Origin: Papiliotrema nemorosa
Lineage: Eukaryota; Basidiomycota; Tremellomycetes; Tremellales; Rhynchogastremaceae
Reading direction: 5' to 3'
DNA: 64,000 bases
Assembly (NCBI GenBank): GCA_032158125.1
Contig: JASKOT010000008.1
Location: forward strand, 434,001-498,000
Below, one piece after another: positions 1 to 12,000 of the stretch. Numbering within the stretch: the stretch's first letter is position 1; every line of letters begins with the position of its first letter. The notes beneath the pieces are model-generated. The model saw only the letters and a program-made list of their open reading frames with translations. It had not been told where the DNA came from and did not search any database. A program made the translations under genes and the position numbers.

Positions 1-723
1 ACATATGATGCTGCTTGTCAATGTGGTGCACACGGTGACGTGATAGGACTCACCACCTGCGAATGGGTAGAGTATCCCGATGGAGACGATAAGTTGCCAT
101 GGCTTGGTGACGAAAGCGCTGGCTATCAGACCACCCGCAGCCACAAACAAGCATACGCTTTGTATCTCCCGCATCCGTCGAGGGAACGCAGCGAGGATAC
201 TTTATATGAGCTCCAACCACAGCTGTGCCATTCCGCCCAGTGGGTGGACGCAGAAGACGTGATATTTGACGTACGGGGTGAAAGCGGCTGTAGACATGTA
301 CAACAAGCCAGTTTGCAAGGTCGCAGCGAGCGTGATTGTGCTTTCCCCTTCACCTCTAAACAGGGTAGATAACCAGTACTCGTGCAGAATACCCACTGCG
401 AATGGAAGTCCCCATATCAGCATCTCCATGATGGTCGCAGCTACGAGGAAAGACCATGCCGCTGTGCCTTTGTCCACCGGGGGCAGGGCAGGTATAAAGT
501 CGCCAGAAGTGGATTCGACATCGTGCTCGGAGCTCGTGTCGGTCACGACCAGGTCTCCTCGTGTGCTATTCCGCTCCTGAGAGGAGATGTTCTGGTCGAC
601 CGAGGCATCATGGTGGAACAAGGGTGAGGCACCGGTGGTCGAGGACCCATTCAGGAGGGCCGGGGTATCGAGCGGGGTTGGACCGAGAGATTGTAATGGG
701 ATAGGATCGCTGCGGTAGTCCAT
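1..723 (-). CDS. MFS transporter, monocarboxylate-porter type (partial, C-terminus beyond window)
   Basis: This is the N-terminal part of a major facilitator superfamily membrane transporter. It starts at the ATG complementary to 721-723. A polar N-tail of about 90 residues with an IPALPPVD motif leads into the first membrane helix (AWSFLVAATIMEMLIWGLPF) and a GVLHEYW-like loop, the pattern of fungal monocarboxylate-type porters. A first intron opens near 273, and the next exon (about 214-90) continues ILAAF..RMREIQSV and a second hydrophobic stretch ending PFAGG. It then splices again and runs off the left edge. The protein at 16468-18187 matches it segment by segment, including intron positions, so the two are paralogues. 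The substrate cannot be read from the sequence. It is divergent from the carboxypeptidase gene, with about 290 bp between the start codons. Confidence 0.82.
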
Positions 724-1011
724 ACTTTTTGGCTCACTCTTGCGTCGAGATGCAACAATGAAACGCTCAACATATACATGCCCAGACTATGACAGCTCTA
801 CACCTTGGCTGCTGACTGTTTGACTCGAGTAGCAAGCGCTCGGCAGGATGGGAATGTGGAGGGGAGAGATGGGAGATGGGTTGAATTGCCATACCCGGCG
901 ATATCCGATGACTAGGGTGGCAACAACCGGGGGACACACACACCTTCAACCCCCTTCGGCGACCTCATAGGTGTCCATCTATTCATTGCCCTGGCATTGT
1001 ACACTGTCACG

Positions 1012-3264
1012 ATGCGGATCAGCACTCTATATACTCTACTCCCTTTACTGGCTGCTTCCCAAGTCGCAGCAGCTCCATCTTTCCATATCCCTTCTGCCGG
1101 AGAACTCGCATCCTCAGCTTTCAACTCGGCTCAAGAATGGGTATCGGGCGCCTTTGCTCAAGGTAAAGCCGCCATCGACGATGCGCAGTACAGCATCAAC
1201 CAGCTCAAATCCGACAAGGTGGTAGTAAAGGGTATCGAGTGTGAGTAGCTACCCTTTTGATGATCTGGTTGTTTGCGCCATGATGGATGGGACCTCGGGA
1301 TCGAGCTGAACCTCAGACACGGCGCTTGAACACCCGGCTTTCCCTCAACATCGACTTCGGGTGGTCAAGCCTACTCTATGCGATCCCAGTGTGAAGCAAC
1401 TCTCGGGATACTTGGATATCTCCGAGACTAGGCACTTGTTCTTCTGGTTCGAGGAGAGCCGAAACAAGCCTTCGGAAGACCCCTTGGTACTTTGGTACGT
1501 CCCTCTATTTCTATCGGTCGTGTGCTGATCGCAGGTTGAATGGTGCGTAAACGTACTTGTTATCAGAACCAGATAGCTTACGACAGGTGGACCAGGTTGT
1601 TCGTCGACCACTGGATTGTTGTTCGGTATGTCCCCGTGAACTTCCCGACTGGGCAATGTCGGCTAATGACCAGAACTCGGTGGTTGCAATATCGCCAATG
1701 AGGGACAGAACGTTACCCATAACAAGCACTCTTGGAACTCTGTCGCCAACACCCTCTTCCTTGACCGTGAGTCTTCCGCCGTCCGGCAAGCTTCCGTGCT
1801 GAATGATAGAACCCATCGGTGTGGGATACTCTTATGCCGATGAAGGATCCGTCAACAACTCCCCTGCGGCTGCTGAAGACGTATTCGCCTTCTTGCAGCT
1901 GTTCATCATGAACGTGCGTTTCATGAATTCCAATAACGTTTGAGCTGACTGGCAGTTCCGAGAGTATTCCAAGCAAGATTTCCACGTCGCCGGAGAATCC
2001 TATGCTGGTAAGCTCCATGCGGTCAAAGAGATACTCATCGATAGGAACATACATTCCCAACATCGCCGATGTCATCTTCAAACACAACTCGGCTTTAGAG
2101 CTTGCGCCTACTCCCAAACTACCTACCCTCAACTTCAAATCGGTCCTGATCGGGTAGGCTACTGCACCTTGCCATAAGTCTTCAAGCTCATGGGACAGAA
2201 ACGGATTGACTGACCCTTACAATCAATTTGGCTCGGTTGCCGAGTGAGTAGCTGTACGTTGTGAGGGTATGACTGATCATCCAGCTGGGCATGTGATTCC
2301 CACTATGGGCCATATAAGAAGAACCCAGAGGGTCCTGAATGTACCGCCCTACGAGGCAAAGGTCCACGATGCCAGAACCTCATCTCTGGCTGTTACAAGT
2401 GAGCTTTGGAGGCTTTTCAGAGAGAGCCTTGCTGATACAAAGATCTGGTTCTCGGTTTGCTTGTGTTCCTGCTGCTCTTTACTGTTGGCAGATGTTCAAC
2501 GAGCTCCAAAACTTGGTACGTCTGTTACATGCATTTGACTCTGGCTGACTGGCAGGGACTCAACATGTATGATGCGCGAAAGACCTGTGACAAATCGCCA
2601 GACAAGGACGGCTCGCTCTGTTACAAGGAAATGGGCTGGATGGAGACGTATCTGAACAAGCCCGAAGTCAAGAAAGGTCAGCTCTCAGTTCGAGTGATTT
2701 GCCTTCCGGCTGACGGTCAGAACTTGGAGCTCCCGACTCGGTAACATTCCAATCTTGCAACATGCAGATCAACCAGAACTTGTGAGATACTATGCGATCG
2801 ACTAGGAGCTTTGCTGATCCTCAGCCTGCTTCAAGGAGATGGCATGCATAACGCCGGTGCTCTACTCACTCCACTCATCGACGCTGGCATCCGAGTGCTC
2901 ATCTACTCTGGAGAGGCCGACATGCGTAAGTCAAACTGCAAGTCCGTACAGGATTGAGCTCATTTCAGTCGTCAACTACATTGGGTGCGCTCGGGTGGTG
3001 GACAACCTTGAATCGAAATACGCCTCGACATATGAGCACGCTTCCGTCAAGAACTTTACCGATGTCAAGGGTCGAGTGACAGGATGGACCAAGTCGGCTG
3101 GAAAAGGTGCCGGAAACATTGCGTTTGTTTCGTTCCACAATGCTGGACATATGGTGAGTTTCCGGCTCGATGAGGCCAGCACTGACGTGTAGGTCCCGCA
3201 CGATGACCCTGTCGCTGCCTTGACCATGGTCTCGCGGTGGATCAAGAATGAGCCTTTGGCTTGA
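1012..3264 (+). CDS. Serine carboxypeptidase, vacuolar carboxypeptidase Y type (peptidase S10)
   Basis: This exopeptidase removes C-terminal residues and is expected in the vacuole or secretory pathway. The start at 1012 gives a signal peptide ([21 protein letters not shown]). An earlier frame-open stretch has no ATG. After splicing, the S10 hallmarks appear in order: substrate-binding WLNGGPGCSS (around 1497-1620), the nucleophile motif GESYAG (around 1990-2045, split by an intron), LIYSGEADM carrying the likely catalytic Asp (around 2895-2925), and the catalytic His in NAGHMVPHDDP (around 3140-3215, split by an intron). At least ten short introns interrupt it. The C-terminus ends RWIKNEPLA. 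All triad regions are present, so it looks active. It converges on the Rpc34 gene, with 212 bp between stop codons. Confidence 0.9.
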
Positions 3265-3476
3265 TCCTCCGATGAACGAAGATTGCGATGCAGCGACATC
3301 CCGACGTCAGAGTAAGTCAGATTACCAGAATGGATCCATACATGTAGAACACCATTCAGAAGAGAGGAGGGACGAAGAAGCAAGAGTAGAGGAGTATTTG
3401 GTAATGGATGTACTGTACCTCATTAATCATGCATACCGCTTTTGCATCGACTACCATCGTCATGGACGTAAAATCA

Positions 3477-5549
3477 TCACTCTCGCTCTCCATCATGCTT
3501 GTCGTCCGCGTCATCTCCGTGACCGTTCATCTCCACATCCCCGTTGACACCAGTATCCACCTGTTCCCCCCTTCTCCTCCTGAGGTCTTCCTCCCGAGCC
3601 TTCTCCTCCGCCTCGACCTGTTCCGGCTTGTACTTTTTCTTGCCTTCGGCGTCCCATCCGCCTACGAGATCCGCCAACCAATCCTCAAAGTAGTTGCATC
3701 CATCAGGATTGACGGGTCCATCTTCTTCACAGAAATGGAAACGGGGGCATTTCCCACATGGGACTTGATCCGTCGCCAGATTGAGTCGATATCGATTCGT
3801 AGCTCGATACACCACTTGTTCATCGTCCAAATTCGTCAATGCGGTTGAACTGAACGCCGAATCGTGGATCATGGATAGGAACTCGCCATCGGCTTTACTG
3901 GAGATGGGTTTTAGCTCGACCTCGGCATCGTCTATATCGAACGAGTCGACAGAGATGTTATCGTCGGAAGACGAATCGCTATCGCTATCGCTGTCGCTAT
4001 CCGAGTCTGAATCTTCTGATGAGCTGTCAGAGTCGGAATCGGATGAAGAGGATCGTCTCTTCCTCTTTTTATCCCTTTTCTTGGACGAAGATCGGGATCG
4101 ATCTTCACGGGTAAAATCGGTCTCGTTGACATCTTGCAAAATGTCACTGTCGTCCGCGCTAGATTCGTCTTCGCTTGAATCTTGTCTCTTCCGCCGCTAC
4201 AGTCAGTGCTCCTCACCCACACCGGTGAAAAGACTAACCTTCTCCTTTTCCTTCTTGGCCCTCTTCTTCTCCTTCTTTGCCAACTCCTTGGCCTTTTTCG
4301 CAGCTTTCTTTGCCTTTTTCTCTGCATCTTTGACCTTTCGTTTCCGTTTTTCCTCTGCTTTCCGTTCCTTTTCCCTTCTCTTCCTCTCTATCGCCCTTTC
4401 CCTCGCTCTTTCCTCCTTTTTATCCCTTTCTCGCTCGTCATCACTGCTATCCCTCGAATTCTTGCTAGGTCGCCAATCTTCGTCGTCGGTGTCAGGCACT
4501 CCTCCTAATGGCTTGATGACTTCCACCAATCCGTCCAATTCCAAAGCCCGCATACACTCCATGACGTTTTTGATGGATATCGAGGTGTTGGTAATTTTGC
4601 TAGCGTTGATTTCCCTAGCGAGTTGAGCGGGACTGAGGAGTCGAATAGCCTTGTCAGAGGCGTAGATGGGATTAGGGACGAGCTTTTTCGCTTCGGGTCG
4701 TTTCGAGGCGTTGGGATAGGTCTGTCGTAAGTATGATCCAAGGGGGGATCATCAAGGACTCACAGCCTTCCGGACGGCAGTGAGCAGATACTTGCAGATC
4801 GTGGTCACGAACGCCGAGTCGTACTCCTTGTTGTCCTTGTACCAAATCCCTCCAACCAGCTCTTCTGCCGGTTCAATCCCGGCCAACACGTACATGGGTA
4901 GAGTCGGGTTCTGGATGTCAGTCCATGATTAGATGTGCAGCTCACGTTGATCGTCTTGAAACTCTTGATTTGACCTGATCGTACCAGCGCATCAAGAGCT
5001 CGTCTTAGGATGACATTGGTGATCCTATCTTGACCCGCTCGCATCCGGATCGTCTTTGCTGAGATCCCTCGAGTCCCGGCATTCCGGATATGCCCCAGGC
5101 ACATGTTCATCTCTCCATCGTTGCCTGATTGTCTACGGGTCAGCTTGGAATGATTTCATGTTGACAACTTACACATCACCTGTATTCCCTGCTTGCCACA
5201 CGAAGCCAGTTTGCCCGTTGATCTTGGTCGTAGTGAGGAGTTTCTGTCAATCAGCCAAGCTGAGGATCAGGTAGACTGACAAATCTGATCAGATTTCCCA
5301 AGCCGGTCTCCACTTGAGACTTTCCCGGACCTGCTCCATCATGCTGAGCTAGACTGTCGAGGACCGAGCTAAAGGTCATCACCTGGTGGATCAGCTCCAA
5401 TGATGCTGTCTATGACTCACACTCCCTTTGGCAGCCTTGATCTTGTTCCATATTTGTCTCTCCAGCGTTGAGAGACTCTTCTGAGGACCTTTTGAAGCGG
5501 CGGCAGCGGCAGCAGCCTTTGGTCCTGGACCTGCCGTCGCGTTCGCCAT
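3477..5549 (-). CDS. RPC34: RNA polymerase III subunit RPC6/Rpc34 with an inserted charged linker
   Basis: This is a subunit of the Pol III-specific Rpc82/34/31 subcomplex, acting in the nucleus in promoter opening and transcription of tRNA and 5S genes. The start codon lies at 5547-5549 and gives MANATAGPGPKAAAAAASKG, followed by winged-helix segments (LSTLERQIWNKI, the region at 5110-4940, and RLLSPAQLAREINAS..CMRALELDGLVEV). The C-terminus has the family Cys pattern C-GK-C-PRFHF-C-x10-C followed by NYFEDWL (around 3620-3720), known in the human orthologue to hold an iron-sulphur cluster. Unlike the usual compact protein, about 170 residues of Lys/Arg/Glu-rich and then Ser/Asp-rich low-complexity sequence (about 4480-3960) separate the third winged helix from the Cys module. 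A further acidic tail follows. Several short introns are present. Confidence 0.9.
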
Positions 5550-6069
5550 GGTGGGGGACCACGGAAACGATCCAAGGACTTCACGCTCTGAGTGTCTCTC
5601 GTGGAATTTCTCGGGTCAAGTCCAAGCCTCCTCCACAGGCTCAAATTTCGACGCAAGTCAAGCAGAGACTGGGCAGATGGTGTTGAATGATGAATCGAGT
5701 AGGGTGTGATGGACAATGGGCCGTCTCAAAAGTCAAAAGATCAACAATTGACGGAGATCGCCGCTTGCAAGGAGATGCACATGACGTGTCATCCCAGTCT
5801 CACGCCGTTATCAGTTTCCTCACCTGGGCTCCGGACTGAACCATACCTCTCTATCAGCTCGAGCATACCTACAGTCCATCGCATCGTGAACTAGAGGAGC
5901 ATCACATATTGGGAAGGAGGATCGAAAGCGATTGCTCCTGTCTCATTCCATCAGGAGACCGTCCCGGAGCAGAAGTACCGGAGACGACCCATTCATCCAC
6001 CTTTCGACCACATCCCCTTCTCATCCGGCGTGCCGGGTTCGCAGCTTTATCTGATGCATCGATAACGCC
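5550..6069. promoter_or_regulatory. Divergent intergenic region, RPC34 / TOR1
   Basis: The 520 bp between the two start codons carry no convincing open frame, RNA gene or repeat. They must contain both promoters. No clear TATA box or known operator was recognised. Confidence 0.5.
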
Positions 6070-9000
6070 ATGACAACTCAGTCGGAAATCCTCGACAGTA
6101 TCTTTCGAGATCTCGCTTCAAAGTGAGCCCCCTCGAGCTAGTCCACGCGGACAGAAGGGCTGATCAAGTAGAAGCGACGATGTGAGGAATAATGCGGCTG
6201 AAGAGCTTCGAATCCGAGTCACCTCTTATACGCAAGAATTCCCAGGACATGATAGCTCCAAAGAAATATGGGGGGAGATCTTTCACCGCACATTCGACCT
6301 GACGAGGAGTAATAATCTCTATGAACGACTAGGAGCCACGAAAGCTATAGAGACCATGTTGATCACTACCAACGAGGACACACCGGATAGAGGAGTTCAA
6401 AGGACATTGAGGTTATACGAATGTGAGCTAATCCAGCTGGACAGTGTTTTCCTGAGTGGGCGCTGACGAATGTGCAGACTTGCGACCATTGTTAATATGT
6501 ACCGATTCGGCCGTCATGTTAGCTGCAGCCCATGTAGTCGGTGAGTTGAGACATACGCATCCGAGTCACCCGATTGACCATGCAGGAAAGATGGTGTTGA
6601 TAGCTGGGCCGAATCTTGGTGAATCATGGTTCACCAAAGAGATAGGTCAAGCTATCGTGCTTCTCGAGGGTGAGCACGGGATATCATAAACTTCAACTCC
6701 CGCTCACAAACAGACTCGAGGCAGGAAGTGGGCAGGTTCAGCGGAGTTCTGGTCTTGCACCAATTCGCGCATAACGCTCCGGGGCTATTTCACCCTTTTG
6801 TCCCGCGAGTCTTGGAGAAGATTTGGATACCACTGCGCGATTCGAGGGTGAGTCTTGGTCAAGCGAGTCATGGCTGACTGGCAGACTGTCGTTAGGGAAC
6901 GAGCGAGTATGCTGCTATCCGCCTGCCTGGATATCCTGAAGACGAGAGAAAAGTCACCAGGGGAGACGTATAGGAGGATATACGAGGAGGGCAAAGCGGG
7001 ACTGCTCAAGGCGAGCTCGACCGATACGATTTTGGGATCTCTTCTCGCCTTCAGCGCCATGCTGCAGAACCAGCAAATTGTGAGCTGCCCCTGTCGCTTC
7101 ACATCATACTTACAGCAGTCTATGGCGGAGTATTATCGCTCAATATGCGAACTTACTTTGAGATACCGGGACAGCAAAGAGGTAGTCGTGAGAAAGGCGG
7201 TCATCACTCTGATTCCCAACATGGCGACCTACGACAGTGACGAATTTGAGCAACATTACCTTCACCGGACAATGTCGTATCTGCAAGGGGCTTTGCAAAA
7301 GGCGTCGGACCGAGATATCGGTAAGCCTGCGCCTATGGACAGCGCCTATGGACCAGGTGAGCTCATGTGTAGCATACGTCGCCATCGGGCATATGAGCGT
7401 GCAACTGGCGAGCAAGATGCGGCCGTTTATCGATGATACGGTCAAAATCATCAAAGATCATCTACAGCTGCGAGGGTGAGTCTGACGCCGATGCATGTAT
7501 GCTGACGGGCAGGAAGAAGAATGCTCCGGACGCTCGACCGATCTTTCAATGCTTGGCGATGCTCACCACTTCTGTCGGCCCCATGCTCACGAGACAAATG
7601 CACGAGGTTTTGGATCTCATGTTCCCCTGGGGCCTGAGTGATGCGCTGTATAATGCTCTTCAGGTGGTTGCCAGTCACATCCCTCCCTTGCTCAGAACTA
7701 TCCAAGGTTAGTCACTTCGCGTCCTTTTTGTCCATTGCCGCTGATCAAGTAGAGAGACTTCTAGATACCTTGTCGTTGATCCTCACGGGACAGCCTTTCA
7801 GACCATTGGGTGCGCCCACCTCGAGGACCATATCAAACAACGTGTCCAGGGATGTCAACCTGGTCCAGGTAAGTCAAGAAGCGAAAACTGACACAACTGC
7901 TCATAATAGGCTACATCCAACGGGCAGACATCTGAGACTCTCTCCCTCGCTCTAAAGGTCCTAGGCAACTTTGATTTTAGCGGCCATACGCTAAACGAGT
8001 TTGTTCGGGACGCCGCGTTGCCTTACCTCGAGCATGATTCTCCAGAGGTCCGCAGGGAAGCTGTTCTAGCTTCGACTCAGCTGTTCATCAACGATCCAAT
8101 CTGTCATCAGACGAGCGCTCATTCCGTCGAGATTGTCAGTGACGTACTGGAGAAGCTTCTCACTGTGGGAATATCAGATCCCAGTGAGTCGCCCTCTCTT
8201 GAACGATACTGAGACCAGATCCCATGATTCGCCGGACGGTGTTGGAGAGCTTGGACGAAAAGTTTGATCGTCATCTTGCTCAAGCGGAGAACATTCGATG
8301 CTTGTTCATTGCGATGAACGACGAGGTTTTCCAGAATCGGGAACTAGCCATCGGTATAATAGGTCGATTGGCTCAACACAATCCCGCCTACGTCATGCCG
8401 CCCCTCAGAAAGTCTCTCATCAACCTCATCACCGAGCTCGAGTATTCTACCAACGTGTAGGTCAGAACGTCATGATCCTCGCTGACGCTACAGGAAACAG
8501 AAGGAAGACAGTGCAAAACTCCTCAACCTCCTCATCGGTGCGGCGGCGAGTCTCGTCAAGTCCTATGCGCCGACAATCCTTACCGTTCTGCTCCGGACGT
8601 CCTCTGCAATCGAGACCTCTGTGCCTGTCGCTGCGCATTGCATTGTGTGTATAGGAGAACTGGCACGAGTTGCGGGCGAGGAGCTGGTATCCAGTGTCAA
8701 GACCATTCTAGATATGGTCATTGGCATGCTGAACGATCAAGGATCGACCCTAAAACGGGACGCTGCCTTGAAGACGCTTGGTCAGCTGGTCTCGAACACT
8801 GGAGCAGTCATTCAGCCCTATATCGATCACCCTGCTCTCCTAGGCGTCTTGTTTAGACTGCTGCATACAGAGACCAGCGGAAACATACGGCAGGAGACCA
8901 TACGGACCATGGGTCTTTTAGGAGCTCTGGACCCTTTCAAGCACAAGGTGAGCTCGATATACGTGCAACACTCATGGTAGCTGCTGCAAGGAGGAGCCGA

Positions 9001-12000
9001 CGACCCTAACGCTGAAACTTCTGGACCACGAACGACCGACATTACGATTCTGATGAACATGCAGACGCCCTCGAATGACGAATACTACCAAACAGTCGTC
9101 ATCCATTCGCTGGTCAGCGTTCTGAATGACTCCACACTCAAGGAGCATCATTATGAGGCGGTCGAAGCGGTCATGCTGATATTCCGTACACAGCGGCTTC
9201 GATGTGTCTCTTTCCTCCCCCAGGTAGGCTTTCGTGTGAATGTTGCTGACGGCAGATCTTGCCAGCATTCCTCAGCGTCATTCGGATGGCGCAGCCTCAA
9301 CGACAAGAGGTGTATCTGAAACAATTGGCCAACTTGATATCTATCGTCAAACACCACATTCGAAACTTTATCAATCAAGTCTTTGCCCTGGTTCACGAAT
9401 TCTGGGGCTCTTCCTCGCAAGTGCAAATCACCCTCATACAGCTGGTCGAATCCGTCGCTCGAGCCGTGGAAGGCGAATTCAAGGCATACCTCCCGAAACT
9501 TTTACAACAAATTCTGCGTTCTTTTGACGGCGACTTGTCGGCCAAATATCTCGGCGTCGACAGGCGGCTGCATATCCTCCTTCATATTCTCAAAGCGTTT
9601 CAGGTTTTTGGATCAAGCATAGAAGATTACCTCCATCTCATCCTCCCCGTAATTGTCCGATCTTTCGAAACACCCAGTGCACCTGACGAGCTACGAAAGG
9701 CGGCTCTGAAAGCGACCGCGCAGTTGTGTCGTAAAGTCAACTTTTCGGACCACGCCAGTCAGATCATACACCCTTTAGTGAGAACACTGAGCACGAGCGA
9801 GGGAGAGTTGCGGAATGTGGCGATGGACACGCTATGCACCTTGGTGCTGCAATTTGGCACAGATTATGCCATTTTCATCGCCATGGTCAACAAGGTGAGG
9901 AGAGTGGCTAAGCAAAACTGACAATCAGGCTCTCATTGAAAACAAGATTGTTCATCCAGCATATGATAGCCTCATCACAAAGTTGCTCAATCGAGAGCGT
10001 CTTCCGCCGGATATGGGTCCCGTCGAAAGGCAAGTGAGCCTTGACGTCAATTGCTGACCCTAGATTTGCCAACGATGCCGGGGGCGAAATGTCGGTGTCG
10101 GCAGAACAAGCCAAGCTTCCCGTCAATCAGCAGCAGCTCAAGGCGGCTTGGGATTGTTCAGCCGTCAGCACCAAGAGCGAATGGCTAGATTGGCTGAAAA
10201 GGCTTGGGAACGAGCTCATGCGGGAATCGCCATCTCAGGCTATACGAGCATCAAGAAACTTGGCCGAGAACCACGCACCTTTTGCTAAAGAATTGTTCAA
10301 CGTCGCATTCGTCTCTTGCTGGACCGAGCTATACGAGAGCTATCAAGAAGATCTTGTGCACAATCTCGAATTGGCGATGATGAACTCCTCGGTGGCGCCC
10401 GATGTCGCCAACATGATTCTGAATCTGGCGGAGTTTTTGGAGCATGATGATAAACCGCTAGCCATCGAATCGAGGCTTCTCGGGGATTACGTGAGTTGCT
10501 TTGCCCGATGGCGCTGATGTCAGGCTACCCAATTCATGGCTTATGCCAAAGCGCTGCACTACAAGGAGATGGAGTTTTTCGTCGATGCCTCTGTCGGAGT
10601 CGTTGAGGATCTCATCGGTATCAACCAGAAATTGCAACAGTCTGATGCGGCTTGGGGAACGCTGGAGTATGCCCAAGGCAACATGGACATGACGCAGGAT
10701 GTTTTATGGTACGAAAAACTGGGTCGATGGGAAGAAGCTCTCCAAGCGTGGAACGATCGATCTGCCGACCCCGACTCGACATTCGACGAGAGTCAGATTG
10801 CCATGGGTAAAGCTCAATGTCTGCATGCTCTAGGTGAATGGGAAGAGTTGTCCGACTTTGTCCAAATCCGATGGGCAAGCGCAGGCGGGGATGAGCGCAA
10901 AGCGTTGGCTCCTTTGGCTGCCGCTGCTAGTTGGTCATTGTACCAATGGGACTTGATGGACGATTATATATCGGCCATGAAGCACGATTCGGCGGACAGG
11001 AATTACTACAAGGCGATTTTGGCTGTCCATCGGAATCAGTATAGCAGTGCTTTGAGGCATATCACCAAGACCAGGGAAAGGCTGGATCCAGAGTTGACCA
11101 GCTTGACCGGGGAGTCATATGGTCGAGCTTACGAGTGGGTCACTTGGTACAAGCGAGACTGACAACAGTACCGTGGTGCGAATCCAAATGTTGGCAGAAT
11201 TGGAAGAGATCATTTCGTACAAGGATCACGCCGACGAGCCGGACAGGCAAGAAACGCAACGGAAAACTTGGTCCAAGAGGTGAGAAAATCTGCAAGACTG
11301 AGCTGACGTCAGGCTCGAGGGGTGTCAGCGCGATGTCGAGGTCTGGCAGCGTATTTTGCAGGTCAGATCGCTCGTTCTCACGCCGCAAGACAGTATGGAC
11401 ACTTGGATCGCCTTTGCCGACCTTTGTCGGGATTCTGATCGCCTCAATCTGGCGGAAAAGACTCTCACCTCTTTAGTTGGAAACGCATACAATGCCCATG
11501 ATCCAGAAGTGAGTCGACGTTGCGCGCGCCGCTAACAACAGTCTCGGGCGAGAGCTCCACCACCCGTCATTTTTGCATACTTTAGACTCGCCTGGGCCCG
11601 AGGAGCCACTGGCGATGGCCCGTACGAGGAGCGATGGCAGACTTTGACCTACTTGCGCGATTTCACCGAGCAACTCACCCGCGACATTGGTGCTGGAACT
11701 CGAGATCCGCAGAGCGGACACATTGCCCTTCCCGATCAGAAGCTCTATGGTGAATACACCAAGCTTTTGGCGCGATGCCATGTAGAGTTGGGTAAATGGC
11801 AGACTGCCTTGCTGGAAGACCCATTTGCTGTAGGTCGTTTTGTAAGACTATTCTGACGGCAGCATGACCCCACGTCCATCCTCTCCGACTACTCTTTGGC
11901 GACAGAGCTCGACCCGAATTGGTACCAGGCATGGCATACCTGGGCTTTGGCCAATTTTGAGGTAATCACTCAACTCGAAGTCGTTCCCAATGCATTGACA

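Noticed and set aside
3781..4626. Plus-strand frame of 281 codons rich in Ser and Phe
   Set aside because: It is the antisense of the Lys/Glu- and Ser/Asp-coding part of RPC34, whose minus-strand reading has the family motifs.
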